20,200 nt of DNA from JAJDGF01 sp031549325 (GCA_031549325.1 JAVBQA010000034.1:1-20200), one strand, 5' to 3'. Positions 8,081 through 15,762 are shown, counted from the stretch's first letter. The notes: generated by a model not told the origin, from the letters alone. Program-made: numbers and translations.

Positions 8081-8425
8081 TTATTCGTCCAACCCGAGCG
8101 ATATCATCATTGCCCGCGTCACGCGCGTCATCGCCTCCGGCGACAGCCGGCCGATTCGCTCCCTGAGCCTGCGCTTGTCGAGGGTTCGCACCTGTTCGGC
8201 CAGCACCACCGAGTCGCTCGCGAGCCCGTGTCCCTCGGCGCTGATCTCCACATGAGTGGGCAATCGGGCCTTGTTCAGGCGGCCCGTCACCGCCAGCACG
8301 ATGACCGTCGGGCTGAAGCGGTTGCCCGTATCGTTTTGCACAACAAGCACAGGCCGAATCCCGCCTTGCTCGGAACCGACGACTGGATCCAGATTCGCGC
8401 TATATAGTTCTCCCCTCTCTATCAT
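8081..8425 (-). CDS. mazF: MazF/EndoA-type mRNA interferase toxin
   Basis: Predicted sequence-specific endoribonuclease of the PemK/MazF family, 114 residues, close in length to Bacillus EndoA (NdoA). The N-terminal GELYSANLDPVVGSEQGGIR and the QNDTGNRFSPTVIV and LPTHVEIS segments follow the EndoA pattern almost exactly. The residues corresponding to the EndoA functional positions are present: R24, T47 and Q78. The frame allows an ATG seven codons earlier, but GGAG lies 9 bases before the ATG at 8425, and MIERGELY matches the family start. No MazE/EndoAI-like antitoxin gene precedes it: only about 150 bases separate it from the divergent FHA gene, and these hold no suitable reading frame. The family call is strong; activity is inferred. 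Confidence 0.93.
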   Translation of the reverse strand: MIERGELYSANLDPVVGSEQGGIRPVLVVQNDTGNRFSPTVIVLAVTGRLNKARLPTHVEISAEGHGLASDSVVLAEQVRTLDKRRLRERIGRLSPEAMTRVTRAMMISLGLDE

Positions 8426-8485
8426 GGAATCACGCTCCGATGGCATAGCTTGGCTGGCCCCGAATCAGTGCCCGAGGCGGCCATT

Positions 8486-8496
8486 GCATACTATGC
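8486..8496. promoter_or_regulatory. Short dyad in the mazF/FHA divergent spacer
   Basis: GCATA and TATGC flank a single C, forming an 11-base perfect dyad between the divergent mazF and FHA genes. Its place suits an operator, but a dyad this short can occur by chance. Confidence 0.25.
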
Positions 8497-8542
8497 CGGG
8501 CGACGGTCTCCCGCTCATAACCCAATCCCCTTAACATAGATA

Positions 8543-8551
8543 TGGTATAAT
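8543..8551 (+). promoter_or_regulatory. Extended -10 promoter for the FHA-rodA-pbpA operon
   Basis: TGGTATAAT is a perfect TATAAT (8546-8551) with an upstream TG, which defines an extended -10 element. No convincing -35 hexamer is present, as is common for extended -10 promoters. It lies 29 bases before the FHA start codon, in an AT-rich patch. Confidence 0.65.
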
Positions 8552-8580
8552 GAATAGAATTCAGCGGACGGGGGCGCGAG

Positions 8581-9141
8581 ATGGACCAATTGTATTCGGT
8601 GATCGCGATATTCGCCAGCTACTTCTTTGCTGGCTTAATGGTGCTGATCGTGTTTCGCGCCTTCCGCGCCACGATGTTTGACAACCGGCGCGCCAAGGTG
8701 CTGCGGTCCTGGTCGCCCGAAACCGGCTGCGTGGGCGAGCTGCTGATCAATCCAGGCGGCAAGAAGCGCCTGTCGGCCCTCATCCCCAAAGAAGGCGTGC
8801 TTGGCAGAAGCGCGAAGGCCGACATCCGCCTGAAATACAAAGACGTGTCGCCCATGCATGCGCACATCGAGCAGCGCGAAGGGGGCCTGCTGATCCGGCC
8901 GCTCGGGCGCGCGAGAATCGCGCTGGGCGAGGGCGCTTTCACCGGCGAGCAGCTGTTCGCTCAGGACGGCGACGTGCTGATGATCGGCAAGCAGCGGCTG
9001 CTGATCGTGCTTTTCGATCCGGCGGCAAAAAAAGCGGCCCAGAAAAAGCCCGCGCCCGCACAGAGCGCGGAACCTTACGACGACCCCGACGACGATCCAT
9101 TCTTCGATGAGGAGCGACTATGGCAAGAGGAAACAAAGTAA
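8581..9141 (+). CDS. Membrane-anchored FHA-domain protein
   Basis: 186 residues: one N-terminal transmembrane helix (about 7-26), a basic cytoplasmic linker, then an FHA phosphothreonine-binding domain (about 50-145). The conserved FHA residues are visible: G75-R76 in VLGRSAKADI, then S90 and H93 in DVSPMHAHI. The C-terminal tail (about 150-186) is first lysine/alanine/proline-rich and then strongly acidic. The genes that follow encode RodA and a penicillin-binding protein, matching the conserved FHA-rodA-pbpA arrangement of Actinobacteria and many Bacillota, where the FHA protein is thought to link Ser/Thr kinase signals to wall synthesis. No kinase or phosphatase gene lies in the window. 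The start follows GGGGGCGCGAG; the last 22 bases overlap rodA. Confidence 0.88.
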   Translation: MDQLYSVIAIFASYFFAGLMVLIVFRAFRATMFDNRRAKVLRSWSPETGCVGELLINPGGKKRLSALIPKEGVLGRSAKADIRLKYKDVSPMHAHIEQREGGLLIRPLGRARIALGEGAFTGEQLFAQDGDVLMIGKQRLLIVLFDPAAKKAAQKKPAPAQSAEPYDDPDDDPFFDEERLWQEETK

Positions 9142-10439
9142 GCGCCAACGCGCTCAGAGACAACCTGAAGCGAGCCAACACCTCGCTGCTTTTGAGCTCC
9201 GTGATGCTGTTTCAGTTCACGGCGATGCTGCTGCTTACTTTTAAAACCAGCCCGTTCGACCATCAAGCGCTGATCTTTGCCGTGGCGCTGCCCACCGCCA
9301 CCTATTTGGTGTCCATGGGTTTCTCGAAAATCTGGCCCGTCGACAGGACGCTGCTCATCCTGACGCTGTTTCTGTGCTCCATCAGTCTCGTCACGCTGCA
9401 GGATATCGCTCGCGCCGCCGTCACGCCTCGGAACCAAGCCATCCACATGAGTGCCGGGCTGGTCGCCATGGTGATGGGCATCGTGTTCATCCGGCGCGTG
9501 CGTAACTGGGACAACTGGGCAGTTCCGCTGGCGGTCGCGTCGTTTGCGCTGGTGGTGCTGCCGCTGGTCTTTGGCCGGGAAATCAATGGCGCAAAGAACT
9601 GGCTCGGCTTTCCGGACGACCACGTGCTGTCCTGGTTGTCCATCCAGCCGTCCGAATTCGTAAAACTGGCGCTGATCGTGATTCTGGCGGCCAGCCTTTC
9701 GAGCAAGCCGCGATTCAAGCAGTGCCTGCCCTGGCTGTTGTTCTCCGGGCTGCTGTGCGGCGTGCTGCTGATGCAGAAGGATTTGGGCGCGCTGCTGCTG
9801 TATTTCTTGACGACCGTGGCCATGTATTTCGCCGCCACCTCCAACATCGTCGTGACGCTGGGAGGGCTGGGCATGGGTGTGGCTGGCGCTTTCCTGGCGT
9901 ATAAGTTTGTGCCGCTGGTACAGACCCGCGTCGCGCTGTTTCAAAACCCGTGGTCCGACCCGCAGAAGGGCGGCTACCAGCTGGTGCAGGCGCTGATCGC
10001 CATCGGCTCAGGCGGCGCGTTCGGCATGGGATTGGGGCTTGGGTATCCGAGGAGCGTCCCCCTCTACCACTCCGACTTCATCTTCTCCTCCATCTGCGAG
10101 GAGTTTGGTCTCATCTTCGGCATTGGCGTTTTGTGCGTGTATGCAGTGGTCGTGCTGCGCGGCATGACCGCCGCCATGAACGCCCGGACCAGCTTCCACG
10201 CGCTGGTGGCGTTCGGCGTGGTCACGCTCATTGGGCTCCAAACCTTCGTGATCGTGGGCGGCAACACCAAGATGCTGCCGCTGACCGGCGTTACGCTGCC
10301 CTTCGTATCGGCGGGCGGCAGCTCGATTATCACCATGATGGGGGGCATGGGCATGCTGCTTGGCGTGTCCTCATTGAACGCCAACGACGAGGTGTCCGAT
10401 CTGGAGCGGCTGCAGTGGAGAGAAGGTGCCCGCGCGTGA
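9120..10439 (+). CDS. rodA: RodA/FtsW/SpoVE-family peptidoglycan glycosyltransferase
   Basis: Polytopic membrane SEDS polymerase that joins lipid II into glycan strands together with a partner class B PBP. 439 residues with about ten helices. SEDS signatures are present: GAKNWLGF (157-164), IQPSEFVKLALI (175-186), KDLGALLLY (220-228) carrying the conserved aspartate, GGAFGMGLGLG (298-308), HSDFIFSSICEEFGLIFG (317-334) and LPFVSAGGSS (393-402). The ATG has GAGGAG 5 bases upstream and overlaps the FHA gene by 22 bases; the stop overlaps the pbpA GTG. The RodA rather than FtsW name rests on the neighbouring FHA and PBP genes; function in elongation, division or sporulation cannot be told apart here. 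Confidence 0.92.
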   Translation: MARGNKVSANALRDNLKRANTSLLLSSVMLFQFTAMLLLTFKTSPFDHQALIFAVALPTATYLVSMGFSKIWPVDRTLLILTLFLCSISLVTLQDIARAAVTPRNQAIHMSAGLVAMVMGIVFIRRVRNWDNWAVPLAVASFALVVLPLVFGREINGAKNWLGFPDDHVLSWLSIQPSEFVKLALIVILAASLSSKPRFKQCLPWLLFSGLLCGVLLMQKDLGALLLYFLTTVAMYFAATSNIVVTLGGLGMGVAGAFLAYKFVPLVQTRVALFQNPWSDPQKGGYQLVQALIAIGSGGAFGMGLGLGYPRSVPLYHSDFIFSSICEEFGLIFGIGVLCVYAVVVLRGMTAAMNARTSFHALVAFGVVTLIGLQTFVIVGGNTKMLPLTGVTLPFVSAGGSSIITMMGGMGMLLGVSSLNANDEVSDLERLQWREGARA

Positions 10440-11854
10440 AACAGCTCCGCAGATCCATGCGGCTGGTGGGCGTGCTGTTGCTGGCCGCCCTCATCGCCAC
10501 GGGCGCCTGGGTGGGCATGACAGTCTATTCGCAGGGCAGCCGCTGGGTGATCGCCCAGAACAACCCGCGCCTGAACGCCGCCAAAAAGCACATGGTCATG
10601 GGCAGTATTCTGGATCGCGCCGGCGAGGTGCTGGCCAGCACGGATGCCGATGGCAATCGCGTGTATGCCGCCGACAAGAGCGAGCGGCGCGCGCTATCCC
10701 AGACCGTTGGCGACCAGATGTCCATGTCCGGAACAGGCGTGGAGACCTTCCACGCGGGCACGCTGCTGGGCTTTTCAGGCTCGCTGGTCGACCGCACCTG
10801 GCAGTTCATCAGCGGACAGGACTTCAAGGGCGACGACATCCGACTGACTGTGTCCGCCGAGTTGAGCAGCTACATATCTCAGCAGTTCCCCAAGGGCAAA
10901 GAGGGCGCTGTGGTGCTGATGAACTACAAGACGGGCGAGATCCTCGGCATGGTCAGCAAGCCGGATTACGACCCGCAAGCGGTGCAGAGCCGCCGCACCG
11001 ACGCCGACGATAGCGGCTCCGCCTACCTGAACCGCTGCCTGCAGGGGCAGTATACGCCAGGCTCGGTGTTCAAAGTGGTGACGCTGGCGGCGGCGCTAGA
11101 GAACCTGCCCGGCGTGGCCAAGCGCACGTTTACCTGCACAGGCCCGCGCATGTTCGGCGACAGCCAGGTGACCTGCTTTGGGCACATCAAACACGGCGAC
11201 ATGAACCTAATGCAAGCCTTTGCCCAGAGCTGCAACGTGACCTTTGCCGCGCTGGCCTACGAGATGCAGCAGAACGTGCTGCGTGCGAAAGCCGAAACCA
11301 TGGGTTTCAATTTCAACTTCAAGTTCCGCGATCTGGTGCTCTACCAGTCCACCATCCCGGACGACATTCCATCCGTCGGCGAGCTGGCCTGGACAGGCGT
11401 CGGCCAGGGCAAGCTGCTGGTCACCCCGCTGCATATGGCCATGATCACTTCGTCCATCGCCAATGGCGGCATGATGCGTGAGCCCCAGCTGATCCAGCAG
11501 GTGATCGGCGCGGGCGGCGTTCCCAAGCTGCGCGCGCCCGCCGGCAATTTTGCCCGCGTGATGCGGGAGGATACCGCGGCCGCCATGCAGCAATACATGC
11601 GGCGAGCCGTGGAATCCGGCACGGCCACGCAGTCCAAGGTCAAGGGATACACTGTGTGCGGCAAGACCGGCTCCGCAGAAACCAGCAACGACAAGCGCAA
11701 GCAGACCGACGCCTGGTACGTCGGGTACATCCAGGAAGCGGATGCCCCCTTCGCCATCGCCATCGTCATTGAGCAGGGCGGCACCGGCGGCGGCGCGGCG
11801 GCTCCGTTGGCCGCGAAGGCATTCAAAAAAGCGATCGCGCTGGGGCTGAATTAA
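10436..11854 (+). CDS. pbpA: Class B penicillin-binding protein (PbpA-like transpeptidase)
   Basis: Membrane-anchored D,D-transpeptidase that cross-links peptidoglycan, partner of the adjacent RodA. The open frame extends far upstream, but GTG at 10436 overlaps the rodA stop (GTGA) and AGAAGGTG lies upstream, giving 472 residues. One N-terminal helix (about 8-30) is followed by a short non-catalytic region containing GSILDRAGEVLAST (56-69). The transpeptidase domain (about 155-470) has all three active-site motifs: SVFK with catalytic S210 and K213, SCN at 265-267 and KTGS at 410-413. The short N-terminal module resembles actinobacterial PbpA rather than the larger PBP2/SpoVD type. It is the last gene of the FHA-rodA-pbpA operon. 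Confidence 0.93.
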   Translation: MKQLRRSMRLVGVLLLAALIATGAWVGMTVYSQGSRWVIAQNNPRLNAAKKHMVMGSILDRAGEVLASTDADGNRVYAADKSERRALSQTVGDQMSMSGTGVETFHAGTLLGFSGSLVDRTWQFISGQDFKGDDIRLTVSAELSSYISQQFPKGKEGAVVLMNYKTGEILGMVSKPDYDPQAVQSRRTDADDSGSAYLNRCLQGQYTPGSVFKVVTLAAALENLPGVAKRTFTCTGPRMFGDSQVTCFGHIKHGDMNLMQAFAQSCNVTFAALAYEMQQNVLRAKAETMGFNFNFKFRDLVLYQSTIPDDIPSVGELAWTGVGQGKLLVTPLHMAMITSSIANGGMMREPQLIQQVIGAGGVPKLRAPAGNFARVMREDTAAAMQQYMRRAVESGTATQSKVKGYTVCGKTGSAETSNDKRKQTDAWYVGYIQEADAPFAIAIVIEQGGTGGGAAAPLAAKAFKKAIALGLN

Positions 11855-11857
11855 GTA

Positions 11858-11886
11858 TTGTCAGGATGCGTGAATTGTTGTAATAT
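11858..11886 (+). promoter_or_regulatory. Promoter for uppP
   Basis: TTGTCA (11858-11863) and TAATAT (11881-11886) are separated by exactly 17 bases, just after the pbpA stop. The predicted leader is about 60 bases and holds two small dyads: GCGGC/GCCGC (11903-11916) and ATTCT/AGAAT (11922-11933). Confidence 0.7.
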
Positions 11887-11954
11887 ATAGGGAGCATTTC
11901 GGGCGGCGTCAGCCGCATAGAATTCTTGAGAATCCATCGTAGGGGGATGCATTC

Positions 11955-12761
11955 ATGGAGTTGTTTCAGGCGCTTTGGCTGGGTTTGGTGCAGGGGTTGA
12001 CCGAGTTTTTGCCGGTTAGCTCATCGGGGCATCTGGTGTTGATGCAGAAGATTTTCGGCATTGGCCATGAGGTGCCCATGCTGTTTGATGTGCTGCTGCA
12101 TATGGGCACGCTGGTGGCTGTTTTCTGTGTATATTGGCGCCGCATTCTGGACATGTTCCTGCATCCGAACTTCAAGGAACCGCTCAAGTGGGATCTTGTG
12201 CTGTTGGTGATCGCGACAATTCCCGCAGTCATCGCGGCGCTGCTGTTTGGAGATTTCTTTGAAGGATCCTTTGAAGGCGAATACCTGGGCTACGCCTTTT
12301 TGATGACCACGCTGATTCTGTGGCTGGCCGATCTGGTCTCGGGCGTGGCGTTTGAAACCAAGGAGGTCAAGTGGTACAACGCCGTGGTCATGGGTCTCAT
12401 GCAGGCTGTGGCCATTGTGCCGGGCCTCTCGCGCTCAGGGTCCACGATCTCAGGCGGCATCGCGACCGGGCTGTCTCGCAAGCGCGCGGCCGACTTCGCG
12501 TTCCTGATGTCCATTCCGGCGATCTTGGGCAGCATGGTGCTGGAGCTCGTCAAGATGCTCAAGGGCGAATCCGCCATGAACTCTATGGAGCTCATGCCCA
12601 TCATCGTGGGCGTGCTGGCTGCGACCATCAGCGGTTTTCTGGCAATCAAGTTCATGCTAAAGATTGTACGCCGCGTGCGGCTGCCCTGGTTTGGGCTGTA
12701 CACGGGTCTGTTGGGCATCGCGGTGCTGCTGGATCAATACTTCTTCCACTATTTCTTCTAA
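11955..12761 (+). CDS. uppP: Undecaprenyl-diphosphatase UppP/BacA
   Basis: Membrane phosphatase that turns undecaprenyl diphosphate into the monophosphate carrier used for wall and polysaccharide synthesis; overproduction is known to give bacitracin resistance. 268 residues, full length. The N-terminal signature GLVQGLTEFLPVSSSGHL (10-27) carries E17, the serine cluster and H26. The second signature PGLSRSGSTISGG (156-168) carries the conserved arginine R160. Eight or so hydrophobic helices are visible. The start follows AGGGGGATG at suitable spacing. It has its own promoter after pbpA and ends before a strong palindromic terminator. Identity is secure. Confidence 0.96.
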   Translation: MELFQALWLGLVQGLTEFLPVSSSGHLVLMQKIFGIGHEVPMLFDVLLHMGTLVAVFCVYWRRILDMFLHPNFKEPLKWDLVLLVIATIPAVIAALLFGDFFEGSFEGEYLGYAFLMTTLILWLADLVSGVAFETKEVKWYNAVVMGLMQAVAIVPGLSRSGSTISGGIATGLSRKRAADFAFLMSIPAILGSMVLELVKMLKGESAMNSMELMPIIVGVLAATISGFLAIKFMLKIVRRVRLPWFGLYTGLLGIAVLLDQYFFHYFF

Positions 12762-12793
12762 AGCAACACTCATGAAGGCAATCGCGCTTCGCT

Positions 12794-12819
12794 AAGAAGA
12801 GCCCGCGCGGGCTCTTCTT
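12794..12819. terminator. Bidirectional intrinsic terminator between uppP and thiI
   Basis: A perfect 26-base palindrome: the arm at 12794-12806 is exactly complementary to 12807-12819, with GCCCGC/GCGGGC at its centre and AAGAAGA/TCTTCTT at its edges. It lies in the 60-base gap between convergent genes. The T-rich edges supply a U-rich 3' side on both strands, so it can end both transcripts. Confidence 0.85.
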
Positions 12820-12821
12820 TA

Positions 12822-13970
12822 CTATAATTCCCAGGTTCGAATCTGCTCGGTTCCGTTCAGCGCCTCTGCGATCAGCGCCTCGCCGTCCAGCGCCTGCTCG
12901 GCCTCGATCAAATCGCTGATCTTTGGCTTGGTGACCGGATGGCGCGGCGTGAACACCGTGCAACAATCCTCATAGGGTAAAATCGAGGTCTCATAGGTGC
13001 CAATCCTCTGGGCAATTCCCATGATCTCTATCTTGTCCAGCCCGATCAGCGGCCGGAACACCGGTAGGTCCACCACAGCGTCGGTGGCGCACAGCGCCTG
13101 CAGCGTCTGGCTCGCCACCTGTCCAAGGCTCTCGCCCGTGATCAGCGCCAGACAGCCTTGCTGCCGCGCCAGCCGTTCTGCGATGCGCATCATATAGCGC
13201 CGCATCAGTAGCGTGCCCAGCGGATCCGGGCACTTCCCGTGGATCTCCATCTGAATCTTCGTGAAGGGCACCACATGGATCAGCATGCCGTTTCCATAGG
13301 CGGCGACGCGTTTCCCGAGCTCGATCACCTTGTCCTTGGCGCGCTCGGAGGTGTACGGGAAGCTGTAGAAGTGGATCGCCTGCAGCTGCACGCCGCGCCG
13401 CATCAGCTGGAAGCCCGCCACCGGGCTGTCGATGCCGCCGGACAGCAGCAACAAAGCCTTGCCGCCGGTGCCGACGGGCATTCCGCCCACGGCCATGACC
13501 TCAGTCACGTAAAGATACGCCTTGTCGCGGATCTCAATGTTCAGCTTGTGCGCGGGCTTGTGCACGTCCACGCGCAGGTTCGGGTTGGACAAAAGCACCC
13601 GCCCTCCGATCTCGCGCTGGATCTGCATGGAATCCATCGGGTAGCGCTTGTCGCTCCGCCGGGCGAACACCTTGAAGCTGCCGGAAAGCGGCGCCATTAG
13701 CTTCAAACACTGCGCGGAAACCGCCTCGAAATCCTTCTCCATTTCGATGGCCGGGCTGACAGAATACACACCGAACACTTTCGTTACCCGCTCGACAGCC
13801 CTTTGCATATCCATGTCGGACACGAAGATGCGCGCGTCGCTTAGCACCACGCGCCCGCCGTCCGGCGTCACCGCCCGCTTGATGTTGTCCACCAGTTTTT
13901 TCAAGAAATACGGGCGATTGTCCCCCTTCAGGAACACCTCGCCGAAGCGCACCAGCAACAGCTCGCGCAT
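12822..13970 (-). CDS. thiI: tRNA 4-thiouridine synthase ThiI (no rhodanese domain)
   Basis: Adenylates tRNA uridine 8 and transfers sulfur to form 4-thiouridine; may also serve thiamine synthesis in some bacteria. 382 residues: an N-terminal ferredoxin-like region, a THUMP domain (about 60-165), then a PP-loop ATP-pyrophosphatase domain with SGGIDSP at 177-183. Typical ThiI segments follow: CPDPLGTLLMRRYMMRIAE (247-265), ITGESLGQVASQT (277-289) and the DLPVFRPL and LPYEDCCTVF stretches. The C-terminal rhodanese domain of E. coli ThiI is absent, as in Bacillus, where a neighbouring cysteine desulfurase supplies sulfur directly; such a gene lies just upstream here. AGGAGG precedes the ATG by 9 bases, and only 3 bases separate it from the desulfurase stop. 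Confidence 0.95.
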   Translation of the reverse strand: MRELLLVRFGEVFLKGDNRPYFLKKLVDNIKRAVTPDGGRVVLSDARIFVSDMDMQRAVERVTKVFGVYSVSPAIEMEKDFEAVSAQCLKLMAPLSGSFKVFARRSDKRYPMDSMQIQREIGGRVLLSNPNLRVDVHKPAHKLNIEIRDKAYLYVTEVMAVGGMPVGTGGKALLLLSGGIDSPVAGFQLMRRGVQLQAIHFYSFPYTSERAKDKVIELGKRVAAYGNGMLIHVVPFTKIQMEIHGKCPDPLGTLLMRRYMMRIAERLARQQGCLALITGESLGQVASQTLQALCATDAVVDLPVFRPLIGLDKIEIMGIAQRIGTYETSILPYEDCCTVFTPRHPVTKPKISDLIEAEQALDGEALIAEALNGTEQIRTWEL

Positions 13971-13973
13971 GTG

Positions 13974-15119
13974 TCATCTCCTCCTGAATCTTTTCAGCTC
14001 CGCGTACCGCTCCGCGATGCGCCGAGTGGCAAAATCGATCTGTTCATCGGTCGTGTCCGGCGCGAAGCTGAACCGCAGCGCGGACTCAGCCCTGTCCGGG
14101 TGAATGCCCATAGCCAGCAAAACCTGTGACAGCTTGCGCTTCTTTGATGAGCAAGCGGAGCCTGTCGAGCAGTAAACCCCATCGGCTTCCAGCGCGTGCA
14201 GGAGCACCTCGCCGCGCACGCCCGGGAAGCTCAGGTTGATGATGTGCGGCGCGCCGCTTTCCAGTGAGGGCCCGTTCAAAAGCACGCCGTCAATCCGCCC
14301 TGCGAGTCCGTCAAAAAAACGGCGCTTCTTAGCCATCAGTAGCGCATGCACATCGTCGATGCCGCGCATGTGCTCCACCGCACCCATCAATCCCGCGATG
14401 CCCGGGGTGTTCTCGGTGCCCGAGCGCAGCGCCTCCTGCTGGCCCCCGCCCAGCTGGCGCGGCCTTAAGCGCACGCCCTTCCTTGCCAGCAGCGCTCCGA
14501 TGCCCTTGGGCCCGTGGATTTTGTGGGCGCTGACGGTCAGCATGTCAATCCCCCGTGCGTCCAGCGGCAGCCGCAGAAAGCCCTGCACGGCGTCCACATG
14601 CACCAGGCAGTTCGGCGCGATGCGCTTTGCTCGCTGCGCAATCGCTGCCACTTCATTGACCGCCCCGGTCTCGTTGTTCACCTGCATCAGGCTCAGCAGC
14701 GAAGGCCCCTGCGCCAGCGCCTGTGCCAAAGCGTCTTCATCCAAGACGCCGCGCGCATCCACCCGCAACACAATCAGCTCATGCCCCATGTCGCGAAGCG
14801 CCTCCATAGGCTCCAGCACCGACGGATGCTCCACCGCCGTGGTAACGATCTTTTGGAGGCCATGCATGGCCAAAACGACGCCCAGGATCGCCAGATTGTT
14901 GGCCTCGGTACCACCAGATGTGAACAGCACGTCATGTCCGTCGGCGTTCAGCGCCTGCCTCAGCTGGTCGGCACAGGTTTTGATCGCCTTCTCAGCCTGA
15001 ATGGCGGGCGCGTAAAGCGACGAAGGATTAAAATACCCCTCGCGCAGACAGGTCATCATGCGATCCACCGCCCGATCGCAGGGCTTCGTGGTGGCGCTGT
15101 TGTCCAGATACGCGCTCAA
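13974..15119 (-). CDS. NifS/IscS-family cysteine desulfurase, probable sulfur donor for ThiI
   Basis: PLP enzyme that removes sulfur from cysteine and passes it as a persulfide. 381 residues from TTG at 15119; the frame runs further upstream through a terminator-like hairpin, but TAGGAGA lies 8 bases before this TTG and LSAYLDNSATTKP is the normal family beginning. H98 in AVEHPS, D176 in HVDAVQ and the PLP lysine K200 in SAHKIHGPKG are present. The catalytic cysteine is in the loop VYCSTGSACSSKKRK, C323 by family position. Direct coupling to thiI (3-base gap) suggests the NifZ-type role known in Bacillus subtilis: dedicated sulfur delivery for tRNA thiolation. General iron-sulfur cluster supply cannot be excluded. 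Confidence 0.93.
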   Translation of the reverse strand: MSAYLDNSATTKPCDRAVDRMMTCLREGYFNPSSLYAPAIQAEKAIKTCADQLRQALNADGHDVLFTSGGTEANNLAILGVVLAMHGLQKIVTTAVEHPSVLEPMEALRDMGHELIVLRVDARGVLDEDALAQALAQGPSLLSLMQVNNETGAVNEVAAIAQRAKRIAPNCLVHVDAVQGFLRLPLDARGIDMLTVSAHKIHGPKGIGALLARKGVRLRPRQLGGGQQEALRSGTENTPGIAGLMGAVEHMRGIDDVHALLMAKKRRFFDGLAGRIDGVLLNGPSLESGAPHIINLSFPGVRGEVLLHALEADGVYCSTGSACSSKKRKLSQVLLAMGIHPDRAESALRFSFAPDTTDEQIDFATRRIAERYAELKRFRRR

Positions 15120-15138
15120 AGACACTTCTCCTATCCAT

Positions 15139-15162
15139 AAAAACGGGCCGAAATCTCGGCCC
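15139..15162 (-). terminator. Intrinsic terminator or attenuator upstream of the cysteine desulfurase gene
   Basis: On the minus strand GGGCCGA and TCGGCCC form a 7-bp stem with a four-base loop (15162-15145), followed after one G by five T. It begins 28 bases after the stop of the DUF6106-like gene and ends 6 bases before the Shine-Dalgarno site of the next gene, leaving no room for a separate promoter in between. Confidence 0.7.
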
Positions 15163-15190
15163 ATGAGGCTTGTAACCGTCATGCGAGCGG

Positions 15191-15733
15191 CTAATTTTGC
15201 CACACCCCAAAGTTCAAATAGCCGCGACTCTTGACCAGATCCACCATTTCGCCCGACAGCTCCACCACGACCAGGTGTTTCACGCCGCTCTTGGTGAAAA
15301 AGAAGTACTGCAGATTGGCCTCGCGGTTCAGAAACCAGTTGTGCTTTTTGACGTCCTTCATGCTGAGATACCGCCGAAAACTCTGGTTCTTTACCTCGCC
15401 GCAGGCCTCGACATTCTTCATCGGCAGAGAGGTCAGGTACTTCCGGCGGCTGTTGTTCAGCACCTTGGCGACGTCCAGATCACCGTTGGTAAACGAGTAT
15501 TCATACTCGGTCCTCAGCTCGTCCTTGTTGCGCCAAATCAGAAACGCCAAGCCACCCGCCAGCAGCGCGGAAACCAGCGCAACCAAGTTGAATCCACCCT
15601 CGCCCATGACGGACATCAGGCTCATGGCGGCATACAGCCCGAAGATCACCAAAAACACCCAACTCAGGTAATACGCCAGGGTGTAGAGCCCCGGATTGCG
15701 GCGCACGACGACTTCTTCGCGAAAATTGTCCAA
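15191..15733 (-). CDS. Small membrane protein of unknown function, DUF6106-like
   Basis: 180 residues, function unknown. Two transmembrane helices (about 19-40 and 48-66) follow a short N-terminal segment with EEVVVRRN, and the remaining C-terminal part is soluble and probably cytoplasmic. That part has alternating hydrophobic residues (for example YEYSFTNGDLDVAKVLNNSRR at about 77-97 and LQYFFFTKSGVKHLVVVELS at 141-160), suggesting a small beta-rich fold. The layout recalls the DUF6106 family of Clostridia, but I name this from memory. The start is TTG at 15733, with GGGAGGT 8 bases upstream. A strong promoter precedes it and a terminator-like hairpin follows. It may share transcripts with the desulfurase by read-through. 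Confidence 0.75.
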   Translation of the reverse strand: MDNFREEVVVRRNPGLYTLAYYLSWVFLVIFGLYAAMSLMSVMGEGGFNLVALVSALLAGGLAFLIWRNKDELRTEYEYSFTNGDLDVAKVLNNSRRKYLTSLPMKNVEACGEVKNQSFRRYLSMKDVKKHNWFLNREANLQYFFFTKSGVKHLVVVELSGEMVDLVKSRGYLNFGVWQN

Positions 15734-15762
15734 TTTGCGATACCTCCCGACACTGATGCTCT

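Noticed and set aside
8447..8580. A possible antitoxin gene upstream of mazF
   Set aside because: The only minus-strand frame noted there opens with an ATG and stops after 17 codons, far too short for a MazE-type protein.
9950..10435. The upstream extension of the pbpA frame
   Set aside because: It overlaps conserved rodA sequence in another frame; the GTG at 10436 with its ribosome site and GTGA overlap is the natural start.
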